Assembly: GCF_902505095.1 (NCBI RefSeq) | Contig: NZ_CABWIB010000001.1 | Span: 372,001 to 436,000, forward strand | From: Oceanivirga miroungae | GTDB taxonomy: Bacteria; Fusobacteriota; Fusobacteriia; Fusobacteriales; Leptotrichiaceae | Direction: 5' to 3' | Length of the DNA stretch: 64,000 nucleotides | Part shown: in pieces, positions 26,008 to 34,645 of the stretch | Position numbering within the stretch: position 1 is the first letter of the stretch | Layout of the letters: the number at the start of each line of letters is the position of its first letter | Notes under the pieces: generated by a model | The model's input: only the letters and a program-made list of their open reading frames with translations | Database searches by the model: none | Told to the model about the DNA's origin: nothing | Made by a program: the position numbers and the translations under genes

Positions 26008-28158
26008 ATGAAAAAAAACTTAAAGAAATTAATGATTTTAATGATGCTATCAATAAACTTTGTAGCATATTCAGAAGGACTTGGTGATAATTTACCTAGT
26101 ACAACTGATTTAAGACTAAATAGAGATACTTTAGTTATAAATAAATTTGAAATTAAAGGAAATAAGAATATAGATTTATCAAAGATACTAAAAAATGAAA
26201 ATATAAAAAAAGGAGATGCCTTTGATAAAGATAAACTACAAAAACTTATGAATGATATAATATCAACTGGATATTTTGAAACCGTAACTCCAAATGTTAG
26301 TGTTGATTCATCTAATAAGAGTGTAAATGTAGAATTAGTATTAGTAGAAAATAAGATAATAAAAAAAGTTAATCTAGAAGGTATAAATTCAGTTAATAAG
26401 GATGAACTTTTAAAAAGTATAGGTTTAGTAGAGGGTAGTGTTTTTAACTATAATTATGTAAATCAAGAAACAAGTCCTATTTTATTTGCATTAAGAGAAA
26501 GAGGGATTTATTTACCAATTATTTTAAATGCTGATATGAATGAAAAAAATGAGTTAACTATAATTGTATCAGAAGGGAAAATATCAAAGATCGAATTTAT
26601 TAAACAAGGAGATAAAAAAGATAATATAAGATTAGATTCTAGTGATTTTAAATTAAAAACAAAAGACTTTGTATTGGAAAGAAACTTGGAGTTAAAAGTA
26701 GGAGATCCATTAACTATAATAGCTTTAAAAAATACTGCGGAAAATTTATTAAGAACAGGTTATTTTGAAACAGTAGAACCAAGAATAGAAATAGATCCAT
26801 TAAATCCAGAAAATAGAATTGTTGTATTTGTAATTAGTGAAAGAAGAACTGCTTCTATATATGGTAATGGAAGTTACTCTACATCAACTGGATTCGTTGC
26901 TTCACTTTCATTAAAAGATGAAAACTTCTTAGGAGGACATCAAAGTGCTAGTATATCAGGGTCAGTTGGGACAACTGGAAGTTTAGATTTTAGAATATCA
27001 TACATGAATCCATGGATAAGAGGAACAAATAACATACTAGCTGGTGGAGATTTATACTTCAAAAGAAATAGTGTGTCTAAAAAGAATTTAAGAGAAAATA
27101 TAGCATATGATAGAACGAGTCAAATAAATGGAGTATTAGCAGAATATGTAGCAGCTAAATATAGAGATGAATTTGGATTTTCTGGAACAATAGGGAAAAG
27201 AATATATAGAAATCTGTATCTTGATGTAAATCCAGGTATAAATTATGAATATTCAAAAACAGTAGGAGGATTACAGTTAAGTAGTTCACTAAGAGGTTAT
27301 ACTAATGTAAATCTTACATACAATACTATAGACAATCCATATGCTCCAAGAAAAGGAAGTCGTGTTAGACTTTCTGCTGAAGGTGTTCAAATTTTTAAAG
27401 ATTCAAGTATAAGTGCCACAGGTGTAAACGAAATAAAAAATGAACTATTTAATAAACAAAAAAGTATTTACAGCGGATTATCAGATTCTGATAAGAAAAG
27501 ATACTTCAAAGACTACAGTAGCACTGGAAGTAATAGTGATATATATAAATTAAGTCTAACAACTGCTGGTGAAGAATACATGTCAGATCAATTAAAAAAC
27601 TATGGGGAAGAATTTAAAAAGAAGGTTGAAGAATTCAGAGCTAAAAATGAAAACTTTGTAAACAAACCAAGATTCTTTGCTAAATTTGAATTTGATTTTG
27701 TAAACTACATACCTATAGTTGACAAGGTAAACTCTTTAGCAACTAGAATATTTATAGGTAAATCAACATTAGGAGCAGATAAGACAAGCTTATTCTCTGT
27801 TAAAGGGAACGGAACGTTCTTAAGAGGATTTGATACAGGAGATGTGACAAACTTTTTAATGGCTTCAACTGTTGAAAATAGATTTTATTTAAATAAATAC
27901 TTAGAAGGTGTAGTATTTATGGATACTGGATTATATGCAAATCAAATAGGTGGAACACCAGAAGGTTATGCTAAATTTGAAAAAATAGCAGATGTATTTA
28001 AAAATGCAAAAGATAATTTAAGAATATCAATAGGTGCTGGAGTTAGAGTAAATACGCCGATTGGAATGTTAAGATTAGATTATGGTGTACCAGTATTAAA
28101 TAATACTGAGTTAGAAGGAAGAGGAAAGATAGAGTTTGGATTATCTGAAAGCTTCTAA
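26008..28158 (+). CDS. bamA: BamA/Omp85-family outer membrane assembly protein
   Basis: 716 aa. Signal peptide (MKKNLKKLMILMMLSINFVAYSE in two parts: basic start, hydrophobic core). POTRA domains follow (for example VINKFEIKGNKNID, KKVNLEGINSVNKDELLKS, and TGYFETVEPRIEI near residue 250). The C-terminal 16-strand barrel has SLKDENFLGGHQ and NPYAPRKGSRVRLS, and the chain ends in Phe (LSESF), the beta-signal. Only about three to four POTRA units fit before the barrel. It inserts beta-barrel proteins in the outer membrane. GTG at 25996 is in frame, but GAGGGA (25998-26003) serves ATG 26008. Confidence 0.93.
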   Translation: MKKNLKKLMILMMLSINFVAYSEGLGDNLPSTTDLRLNRDTLVINKFEIKGNKNIDLSKILKNENIKKGDAFDKDKLQKLMNDIISTGYFETVTPNVSVDSSNKSVNVELVLVENKIIKKVNLEGINSVNKDELLKSIGLVEGSVFNYNYVNQETSPILFALRERGIYLPIILNADMNEKNELTIIVSEGKISKIEFIKQGDKKDNIRLDSSDFKLKTKDFVLERNLELKVGDPLTIIALKNTAENLLRTGYFETVEPRIEIDPLNPENRIVVFVISERRTASIYGNGSYSTSTGFVASLSLKDENFLGGHQSASISGSVGTTGSLDFRISYMNPWIRGTNNILAGGDLYFKRNSVSKKNLRENIAYDRTSQINGVLAEYVAAKYRDEFGFSGTIGKRIYRNLYLDVNPGINYEYSKTVGGLQLSSSLRGYTNVNLTYNTIDNPYAPRKGSRVRLSAEGVQIFKDSSISATGVNEIKNELFNKQKSIYSGLSDSDKKRYFKDYSSTGSNSDIYKLSLTTAGEEYMSDQLKNYGEEFKKKVEEFRAKNENFVNKPRFFAKFEFDFVNYIPIVDKVNSLATRIFIGKSTLGADKTSLFSVKGNGTFLRGFDTGDVTNFLMASTVENRFYLNKYLEGVVFMDTGLYANQIGGTPEGYAKFEKIADVFKNAKDNLRISIGAGVRVNTPIGMLRLDYGVPVLNNTELEGRGKIEFGLSESF

Positions 28159-28163
28159 AAATA

Positions 28164-28190
28164 AGGGGTAGAATTAATTCTACCCTTTTA
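28164..28190. terminator. Bidirectional terminator between bamA and the - strand gene
   Basis: GGGTAGAA (28166-28173) and TTCTACCC (28178-28185) flanked by A- and T-runs on both sides; it overlaps the last codons of the convergent gene. Confidence 0.8.
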
Positions 28191-28860
28191 AATTAAATTT
28201 ACTTTTTATTACTACATGATTTGAATCTATAAAACTAAAGTCTTCTTTTTTTAATAAATTTAAAAATTCAGAATATTTGAATATATTTATAGTTTCATAT
28301 TTATTGTCTATTTTATCCACTATGTTTATATATGAATTTTTGTAATTAGATTCTACTGGAACATATTTTATTAGTGTATCAGTATCCCTATTAACATAAT
28401 ACATGTATATAATTTCTTTATTATCATCATAAAATTGTCTGACATTTGCTTCATAGATATCTATATACTGAACTTGATATACAAGTTTACTAAACTCACT
28501 TAGTAAATTAGGATTTTTTAAAAGCTCTTTAATTAGTTCTTTTGATAAATATACAGGTCTATTTATATACTGTATTACTGTATCTTTATCTTGAATGTTT
28601 TCTAACTCTTTTTTCAAATCTTTTTCGTAGTCTATATTAACCACACTATATTTATCAATATTTGCAACTATTTTCTTTGCAATTTCAAAGTCATTTTCTG
28701 TTGAGAATTTATTAAGCCTAACTAATATTTTATTTGCCTTTTTTTCAACTGTGACTGGCATACTAGATACATTTTCTATTATTACCATATTATCTTTAAC
28801 TATCATACCATCACTTAGTATATCTTCTATTTTCACATCTTTTTCTATTATTATTTCCAA
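28180..28860 (-). CDS. Hypothetical cytoplasmic protein
   Basis: 226 aa, not recognised. No signal peptide or membrane segment. It starts MEIIIEKDVKIEDILSDGMI and is rich in Ile, Lys, Asp and Asn. Strand-like N-terminal 80 residues are followed by a helical part (YLSKELIKELLKNPNLLSEF) and a strand-rich end. ATG 28860 has AAGGGG about 11 nt upstream and a plausible promoter (28889-28916). It is divergent from the sialic acid operon and could share its operator, but nothing in the protein shows a link to sugar use. Confidence 0.6.
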   Translation of the reverse strand: MEIIIEKDVKIEDILSDGMIVKDNMVIIENVSSMPVTVEKKANKILVRLNKFSTENDFEIAKKIVANIDKYSVVNIDYEKDLKKELENIQDKDTVIQYINRPVYLSKELIKELLKNPNLLSEFSKLVYQVQYIDIYEANVRQFYDDNKEIIYMYYVNRDTDTLIKYVPVESNYKNSYINIVDKIDNKYETINIFKYSEFLNLLKKEDFSFIDSNHVVIKSKFNLKG

Positions 28861-28888
28861 TTTACTTACCCCTTATACTTTTTACTTT

Positions 28889-28916
28889 AGTATAACATGA
28901 AAAGAAATTTTTGCAA
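28889..28916 (-). promoter_or_regulatory. Promoter of the - strand hypothetical gene
   Basis: On the - strand: TTGCAA (28911-28916), 16-nt spacer, TATACT (28889-28894). Confidence 0.5.
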
Positions 28917-28920
28917 AAAA

Positions 28921-28959
28921 ATGAAATTTTTTTCATTTTCAACTTGTCAAAATGAAAAA
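28921..28959. promoter_or_regulatory. Inverted-repeat operator of the sialic acid operon
   Basis: Half-site ATGAAA occurs three times: 28921-28926 (+), 28931-28936 (- as TTTCAT) and 28952-28957 (+). The last two sit in an 11-bp perfect inverted repeat (TTTTTCATTTT 28929-28939, AAAATGAAAAA 28949-28959) with a 9-nt spacer that contains most of the -35 box. The likely binder is the RpiR regulator encoded second in the operon. Binding is inferred from position and symmetry. Confidence 0.55.
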
Positions 28960-28971
28960 TGAGGGTATAAT
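28944..28971 (+). promoter_or_regulatory. Promoter of the sialic acid operon
   Basis: TTGTCA (28944-28949), 16-nt spacer, TATAAT (28966-28971). The start point would be near 28978, so upstream in-frame ATGs of the first gene are not transcribed and its leader is only about 10 nt. Confidence 0.75.
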
Positions 28972-28987
28972 AGAATTGGTGATGGCA

Positions 28988-29902
28988 ATGTTTATTGAAT
29001 TTAAAAAGATTTTAGATAATGGTGTATCTGGAGCAATAACAGCGGTATTGGGGGAATATATCCTAGTATATGGTGGCTCAAATTTTGAAAATAAGTATGA
29101 TAGAAAGGTACACGACGAATACTACATATATGACATGGAATTTAATTTAATAAATCATGGCATAGGGAAAATAAAGCCAGATAACGGGGTTTTAGTTAAA
29201 GACGCTGCTAATAAGATATACTATATGTTATCAAATAAGGTTTATGAAATATACCTAGATGGAATTGATTTAGTAGAAAATGAAATTTTAAGTGTAGATG
29301 AAAATACATCTATAAGTTTTGGGGTTAAATATGAAAATAGGCTAATATTTGGTAATGACAAGGTATATGAATATGATTTTAGTGAAAAAAGCTTAGTAAG
29401 ACTTTCTGATTTTATTTCAAGTCCTAGATCACAAGCAGTATATACATTAAGTAATGAACACATCTACTTATTAGGTGGTGCATCAAATGTAGCTTACCTT
29501 GAAACATATAGATATGATATTAAAAATAATGTGTGGGAAAAATTAAAAGATTTAGATTTTTCTTTATTAGGAGCAGCATCTATTAAACTAGATGAAAATA
29601 ATCTACTAATTATGGGTGGATTTGATAAAACTGAGTATGATAAGGCGGTTATTAATTTAAAAGATAAAGGGTATAAGCCAATATACTTTGATAGAACTCG
29701 AGATAGTTTTAATTGGAATGATAAAATAATTAAGTACAATCTTTTAAACCAAACATATGAAGTAAAAGAAATATCAAGCTTATCTCGTATATGTGGAGGT
29801 GTACTTATTAAAAAAGATGAAAATACATATTATCTTGTTATGGGAGAATTAAAACCTGGATTAAGATCATCTTATGTATATAAATATGAGGTGGTTAAAT
29901 GA
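28988..29902 (+). CDS. nanM: Kelch-repeat protein, probable N-acetylneuraminate epimerase (NanM-like)
   Basis: 304 aa from the chosen start. Kelch-type repeats are visible: YILVYGGSNF, HIYLLGGASN, NLLIMGGFDK and a last YYLVMGE, each strand pair with a Gly doublet and later Trp or Tyr (NNVWEKL). NanM converts alpha- to beta-sialic acid in E. coli, where it is periplasmic; this protein has no signal peptide, so it would act in the cytoplasm. The role rests on kelch repeats plus its place ahead of nanR-nanE-nanK-nanA. Start: the promoter's -10 lies inside the longest ORF, leaving ATG 28982 or 28988; GGTG at 28978 favours 28988. Confidence 0.7.
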   Translation: MFIEFKKILDNGVSGAITAVLGEYILVYGGSNFENKYDRKVHDEYYIYDMEFNLINHGIGKIKPDNGVLVKDAANKIYYMLSNKVYEIYLDGIDLVENEILSVDENTSISFGVKYENRLIFGNDKVYEYDFSEKSLVRLSDFISSPRSQAVYTLSNEHIYLLGGASNVAYLETYRYDIKNNVWEKLKDLDFSLLGAASIKLDENNLLIMGGFDKTEYDKAVINLKDKGYKPIYFDRTRDSFNWNDKIIKYNLLNQTYEVKEISSLSRICGGVLIKKDENTYYLVMGELKPGLRSSYVYKYEVVK

Positions 29903-30708
29903 AAATTTTAACAATAATAGATTCATGTTATCCAAATTTAAGTAAGCAAGGTAAAAAAGTAGCGGATTACGTAAAAATAAAAAAGCAGGATATTGCAATT
30001 ATGAGTTTACAAGAAATTTCAAGAGAAATAAAAGTATCTGAAGCTACAATTACAAGGTTTACAAGAAAATTAGGCTTTCAGGGGTTTACAGATTTCAAAT
30101 TAGAACTAGCAAGAGAAGATGAAATGTATTTAGAAAAGACTAATGGAAACTATATGGCAAAGATAGCGAATAATATTTCTAATATGGTTAGTGCAACAAA
30201 AGATTTAATTGATATAAATGAGCTAAATAAAGCGATAGGGTACATAGAAAATTCAAAAAATATTTTTACCTTCGGTATAGGTGCTAGTGGAATTGCCGCA
30301 AAAGAACTTCAAACAAGGTTTTTAAGATTTGGTAAGATTATAATTAGTGAAAGTATAAATCATTTTCAAATCATGTATTCATCGATTTTAAATGAAAAAG
30401 ATTTAGTAATAGCAATTAGTCTAACAGGGGATACAAAGGATTTAATATACCCAATTGAAATAGCTAAAAAAAATGGATGTAAAGTAATAGCTATAACAAA
30501 TCATTTATTATCTCCACTTGCAAAATTAGCAGATGCTACACTACTAACAGCAGGAAGAGAAACACCATTAGATGGAGGAAGTTTAGTATCAAAAATATCT
30601 CAGTTATATGTAGTTGATTTACTAGCGACAGGATATGCAATGAATAATAAGTGTGAAGCTATAAAATCAAAAGAAAAAATAGCATTATCAATAGCAAAAA
30701 GAAAATAA
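29899..30708 (+). CDS. nanR: RpiR/MurR-family transcriptional regulator of the nan operon
   Basis: 269 aa. N-terminal HTH_6 domain ([25 protein letters not shown], shown here in parts: [15 protein letters not shown], about residues 40-60) and C-terminal SIS sugar-phosphate domain ([19 protein letters not shown], about 115-135; [16 protein letters not shown]). RpiR regulators sense sugar phosphates; ManNAc-6-P or GlcNAc-6-P would suit this cluster. The start overlaps the preceding stop by 4 nt. It probably binds the ATGAAA repeats at 28921-28959. Target and effector are inference. Confidence 0.85.
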   Translation: MKILTIIDSCYPNLSKQGKKVADYVKIKKQDIAIMSLQEISREIKVSEATITRFTRKLGFQGFTDFKLELAREDEMYLEKTNGNYMAKIANNISNMVSATKDLIDINELNKAIGYIENSKNIFTFGIGASGIAAKELQTRFLRFGKIIISESINHFQIMYSSILNEKDLVIAISLTGDTKDLIYPIEIAKKNGCKVIAITNHLLSPLAKLADATLLTAGRETPLDGGSLVSKISQLYVVDLLATGYAMNNKCEAIKSKEKIALSIAKRK

Positions 30709-30727
30709 AGTAAAAGGAGGAACTATT

Positions 30728-31423
30728 TTGACAAAAGAAGAAATACTAAAAAAAATTAAAGGGCAACTAATAGTTTCATGTCAAGCTCTTGAAAATGAAC
30801 CATTATACTATGACAAAATGTCTTTGATGCCTTTTATGGCAAAAGCTGCAATGCAAGCTGGTGCTAAGGGTATAAGAGCAAATAGTGTAAGAGATATAGA
30901 GCAAATAAAAAAAGTTGTTGATTTACCGGTAATAGGAATAATAAAAAAAGACTATGAAGGTGGAGAACAATATATTACAGTTTCAATGAAAGAAATTGAT
31001 GAATTAGTTAGTATAGGAACAGATATAATTGCATTAGATTGTACACTAAGACCTAGATATGATGGGCTTACAATTAACGAACATGTTAAAAAAATTAAAG
31101 AAAAATATCCTGATATTGTACTAATGGCAGATATATCAACATTTGAGGAAGCTAAAAATGCAGAATTGATGGGAATAGATTTTATTGGTACAACATTAAG
31201 TGGTTATACACCTTATTCTAAAAAGGTAGAAGGACCAGATTTTGAACTAATTGAAAAGTTAGTTAAAGAGTTAAATACACCTATTATAGCTGAGGGTAGG
31301 GTTCATACACCAGAACATGCTAAAAAAATGTTAGAAATAGGTGCATACTGTGTAGTAGTTGGTGGAGCTATAACAAGACCATTAGAAATTGCTACAAGAT
31401 TTATAAAAGGAATGGGATTATAG
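30728..31423 (+). CDS. nanE: N-acetylmannosamine-6-phosphate 2-epimerase
   Basis: 231 aa TIM barrel. Family-typical stretches: [37 protein letters not shown] (catalytic Lys), [14 protein letters not shown] and [18 protein letters not shown]. It converts ManNAc-6-P to GlcNAc-6-P in the cytoplasm. The start is TTG at 30728, with AGGAGGAA 7-8 nt upstream; no ATG is placed as well. It lies 20 nt after nanR and overlaps nanK by one base. Confidence 0.95.
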   Translation: MTKEEILKKIKGQLIVSCQALENEPLYYDKMSLMPFMAKAAMQAGAKGIRANSVRDIEQIKKVVDLPVIGIIKKDYEGGEQYITVSMKEIDELVSIGTDIIALDCTLRPRYDGLTINEHVKKIKEKYPDIVLMADISTFEEAKNAELMGIDFIGTTLSGYTPYSKKVEGPDFELIEKLVKELNTPIIAEGRVHTPEHAKKMLEIGAYCVVVGGAITRPLEIATRFIKGMGL

Positions 31424-32277
31424 TGAGTACATTATGTTTTGACGTAGGTGGAATGAGCATAAAATACGCTAAAATTAAAGACGATACAAGTGAGATAAAA
31501 ATTGAATCTATACCCACTAGAGTAACAGAAAATGACAACTTCATATTAGCTGATATACTAGATGTTATAGAAAGAAAATTAGATTCTGATATAAAAAAAA
31601 TAGCTATATCAACAGCAGGAGTCGTAGATAGTAAAAAAGGTGAAATAGTTTTTGCAGGGCCTACAATTCCAAATTATACAGGAACTAAAATAAAAGAGAC
31701 TATAGAAGCTAAATTTTCAATTCCATGTATTGTTGAAAATGATGTAAATGCTGCTGCATTTGGAGAATATAAATACAATAAATTAAAAGGTGATATATTC
31801 TGTATGACAGTAGGAACTGGTGTTGGAGGAGCATTGATAATAAATGATGATATCTACACAGGAAATACGGGAACTGCTGGAGAAATAGGGTATATGCCAC
31901 TTAATAATAATTATTATCAAAACTTAGCATCAACTACATATCTTCTAGATAGTGTAGAGAAAAAATTAAATACTAGATTGAATGGTTTAGAAATTTTTGA
32001 AAGAGCAAAAAATAACGATAAGATTTGTCTAGAAGCTATAGATAATCTTGTAGATAATCTAACAACTGGGATGTTAAATATTATATACATATTAAACCCT
32101 AGTGTGATAGTTATAGGAGGCGGAATTACAGCTCAGAAGGAATATCTAGAAAACAAAATATTAAATAGCATTAACAAAAAAATAATAGATAAAAAGTTTA
32201 AAACAGAAATTAAACTAGCAAAATTAGCAAATTCTGCCGGTCTTTATGGTATGTTTTATCTTTCAGAAAGGATTTAA
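31423..32277 (+). CDS. nanK: N-acetylmannosamine kinase, ROK family
   Basis: 284 aa. ROK features: LCFDVGGMSIKYAKI (ATP phosphate loop), NDVNAAAFGEY (catalytic Asp), TVGTGVGGALI and VIVIGGGI. The Cys-rich zinc motif that follows GEIG in most ROK kinases is absent; the region reads GEIGYMPLNNNYYQNLAST, with no cysteine. Zinc-less ROK kinases are known. It phosphorylates ManNAc released by NanA. The start is GTG at 31423, overlapping the nanE stop by one base. Confidence 0.92.
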   Translation: MSTLCFDVGGMSIKYAKIKDDTSEIKIESIPTRVTENDNFILADILDVIERKLDSDIKKIAISTAGVVDSKKGEIVFAGPTIPNYTGTKIKETIEAKFSIPCIVENDVNAAAFGEYKYNKLKGDIFCMTVGTGVGGALIINDDIYTGNTGTAGEIGYMPLNNNYYQNLASTTYLLDSVEKKLNTRLNGLEIFERAKNNDKICLEAIDNLVDNLTTGMLNIIYILNPSVIVIGGGITAQKEYLENKILNSINKKIIDKKFKTEIKLAKLANSAGLYGMFYLSERI

Positions 32278-32278
32278 G

Positions 32279-33211
32279 ATGAAATACGATTTAGAGAAAT
32301 TTAAAGGAGTTTTTGTAGCACTTTATTCAGCATATGATGAAGAAGGTAATGTTTGTAGCGAAAGAGCAAAGAAATTAACTCAGTACTACTTAGATAAAGG
32401 AGTAAAAGGACTTTATGTAGGTGGAAGTTCAGGTGAAGGTGTACTACAATCAGAAGAAGAAAGAAAGAAAATGTTAGAAGCTGTTATGTCAGTAGCAAAA
32501 GGTAAAATGACAATAATAGCACATATTGGAGCTAACTCTACTCCAGAATCAGTAAGATTAGCTAAACATGCAGAAGAAATGGGAGTAGATGCTATATCAT
32601 CTATACCATGTGTATATTATGGATTTAGTCCAAGAGCAGTTAAAAGACACTGGGATGCTATGATAGATGCAACTGATTTACCATTTATTATCTATCATAT
32701 TCCGCAAACAACAAGATTTAATTTACCAATTTCTTTATTTACTGAAATGGCACAAAATGAAAAAGTTATTGGAATTAAGTGTTCATCAGAATCAACTTAT
32801 GAATTAGAAAGATTCAAATTTGTTGGAGATAAAGTAAAAGGACATGACTTTATAGTATTTAATGGTCCAGATGAACAATTTGTTGCTGGAAGAATTATAG
32901 GGGCAGACTCAGGTATAGGTGGAACTTATGGTGTAATGCCAGAATTATTCATGAAACTAAATGATCTTATGGATCAAGAAAGAATAAAAGTAGCAAGAAA
33001 ATTACAAGATGAAGTTAATGATATAATAGCTGACTTATTAAGTGGTCCAAACTTATATGGAGTTGCTAAATACATACTACACTTAAGAGGGGTTGAAACA
33101 GGAAATCCACGTGGACCTATGTTACCTGTTGAAACTGACGAAGATAAAAAACTTTGCGAAAGAATTAATAAGAAAATAGAAGAAGTTATAGAAAAATATA
33201 AAGATAAATAA
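32279..33211 (+). CDS. nanA: N-acetylneuraminate lyase
   Basis: 310 aa, DHDPS/NAL superfamily. KGLYVGGSSGEG is the carboxylate-binding loop of sialic acid lyases. The Schiff-base Lys167 is in IGIKCSS, and Tyr139 in IIYHIP is the catalytic tyrosine. The enzyme splits N-acetylneuraminate into ManNAc and pyruvate. An in-frame ATG at 32246 overlaps nanK, but AAAGGA at about 32267 places the start at 32279, one base after the nanK stop. It completes a nanE-nanK-nanA pathway block; the downstream ABC transporter likely supplies substrate. Confidence 0.95.
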   Translation: MKYDLEKFKGVFVALYSAYDEEGNVCSERAKKLTQYYLDKGVKGLYVGGSSGEGVLQSEEERKKMLEAVMSVAKGKMTIIAHIGANSTPESVRLAKHAEEMGVDAISSIPCVYYGFSPRAVKRHWDAMIDATDLPFIIYHIPQTTRFNLPISLFTEMAQNEKVIGIKCSSESTYELERFKFVGDKVKGHDFIVFNGPDEQFVAGRIIGADSGIGGTYGVMPELFMKLNDLMDQERIKVARKLQDEVNDIIADLLSGPNLYGVAKYILHLRGVETGNPRGPMLPVETDEDKKLCERINKKIEEVIEKYKDK

Positions 33212-33256
33212 AAGCTAATAAAAAAATTTATTAATAAAATTAGGAGGTAAATAATT

Positions 33257-34588
33257 ATGAAAAACAAATTATTTAAATTTATGAGTGTTGCTGCTTTAAC
33301 TGTTGCAGTTATAGCATGTGGTAACAAGGAAGAAAAAGCTAACAACCAAGAAGCTAAAGCTAACGAAGTTGTTACAATTAAATACTGGGGATTCCCTAAC
33401 TTTAATGCGGATAGCGAATTTAAAGATTCAGAAGAATTCGATCACGCTTTAATTAAAGCTTTTGAAGAAAAAAACCCAAATATAAAAATAGAATATCAAA
33501 AAATTGACTTTACTGATGGACCAGCAAAATTAAATACTGCAATACAAGCAAATTCAGCTCCAGACGTAGTATTTGATGCTCCAGGACGTATCATAGCTTG
33601 GGCAAAAGATGGATACTTAGTACCATTTAATAATGTAGATAAATCTCAATTTGCTGATAGCTTAGTTACAGCTTCATCAGTAGATGGTAAATTATACTTA
33701 AGACCTTTAGGATCTCAACCATTCTTAATGGCATTCAACAAAAAAATAACTGATAAATTAGGTGTAACAGATATGTTACCATTAAACAAACCAGGAAGAA
33801 ACTGGACAGTTAAAGAATTTGAAGCTTTATTAACAAAAATTCATAAAAAAGATGCTAGTATAGATCCAGTATTATTCTATACTAAATCACAAGCAGGAGA
33901 CCAAGGACCAAGAGCATTTGTTTCTAATATAGGTAATGCTTGGATTACAAATAATGAAGTTACTGAATATGCAATAAATACTCCAAGTGCTATAAAAGGA
34001 TTAACTTGGTTAAAATCTGCATATGATAAAGGTTTAATAGGTAAATCAGTATCAGCTGAAGCTAAAGATGCTCTAGAAGCATTTGCAACAGGTAAAGCTG
34101 CAGGAACTATTTTATACTCTGCAGGATTAAAAGCATTAGCTGCTCACCAAAAAGCAATAGCTGATGGTGTAATAGAACCAGTGTTCGTTGCATTCCCTAA
34201 TGATAGTGGACAAGCTAAATTTGAATTCTTATTAGCAGGTGCTGCTGTATTTGATAATAATGATGAAAAAAGAGCAAAAGCTGCTCAAGAATTCGTAGAA
34301 TTTGTTACAACTGACCCTGTATGGGGACCAAGAGCATTAAAAGCAACTAAGAACTTCTCACCAGTTAAAGGTGTTACAGGAACTTATGGAAATGATCCTG
34401 AAGTTAAATACTTAGAAAGCTTAAGTTCATTCTATGGACCATACTACAACATAATAGATGGATTCCCTCAAATGAGACCATTATGGTTCAACATGGTTCA
34501 AGGTGTATTAAATGGACAAATCACTCCAGCTGATGGATTAAATGGATTTGTTAAAGATGCAAACGCAACTATAAAAGACGCTAAATAG
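33257..34588 (+). CDS. Sugar ABC transporter substrate-binding lipoprotein, probably for sialic acid
   Basis: 443 aa. Lipobox VIAC, Cys21, then a flexible Glu/Lys/Ala linker. The body is an extracellular solute-binding protein family 1 (VVTIKYWGFPNF; FEEKNPNIKIEYQKID; SAPDVVFDAPGRI). It has the same family and gene order as the pneumococcal SatABC sialic acid importer. Being next to nanEKA makes sialic acid the best guess, but the ligand is not proven by sequence. Strong AGGAGG site upstream. A GC-rich hairpin follows, which may keep its mRNA abundant relative to the permease genes. Confidence 0.85.
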   Translation: MKNKLFKFMSVAALTVAVIACGNKEEKANNQEAKANEVVTIKYWGFPNFNADSEFKDSEEFDHALIKAFEEKNPNIKIEYQKIDFTDGPAKLNTAIQANSAPDVVFDAPGRIIAWAKDGYLVPFNNVDKSQFADSLVTASSVDGKLYLRPLGSQPFLMAFNKKITDKLGVTDMLPLNKPGRNWTVKEFEALLTKIHKKDASIDPVLFYTKSQAGDQGPRAFVSNIGNAWITNNEVTEYAINTPSAIKGLTWLKSAYDKGLIGKSVSAEAKDALEAFATGKAAGTILYSAGLKALAAHQKAIADGVIEPVFVAFPNDSGQAKFEFLLAGAAVFDNNDEKRAKAAQEFVEFVTTDPVWGPRALKATKNFSPVKGVTGTYGNDPEVKYLESLSSFYGPYYNIIDGFPQMRPLWFNMVQGVLNGQITPADGLNGFVKDANATIKDAK

Positions 34589-34601
34589 TAAAATAAAAAA
34601 A

Positions 34602-34624
34602 AGGAGGGGGTAAATCTCCCTCCT
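34602..34624 (+). terminator. GC-rich hairpin between binding protein and permease genes
   Basis: AGGAGGG.. pairs with ..CCCTCCT around TAAAT (9 bp with one G-T). No T-run follows, so it is more likely a partial attenuator or an mRNA stabiliser than a full terminator. Confidence 0.5.
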
Positions 34625-34645
34625 AACTATAAGAAAGGATAAAGT

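Noticed and set aside
33212-33256. Terminator between nanA and the binding protein gene
   Set aside because: TAATAAA/TTTATTA is a weak A/T-only hairpin without a T-run; the genes are probably co-transcribed.
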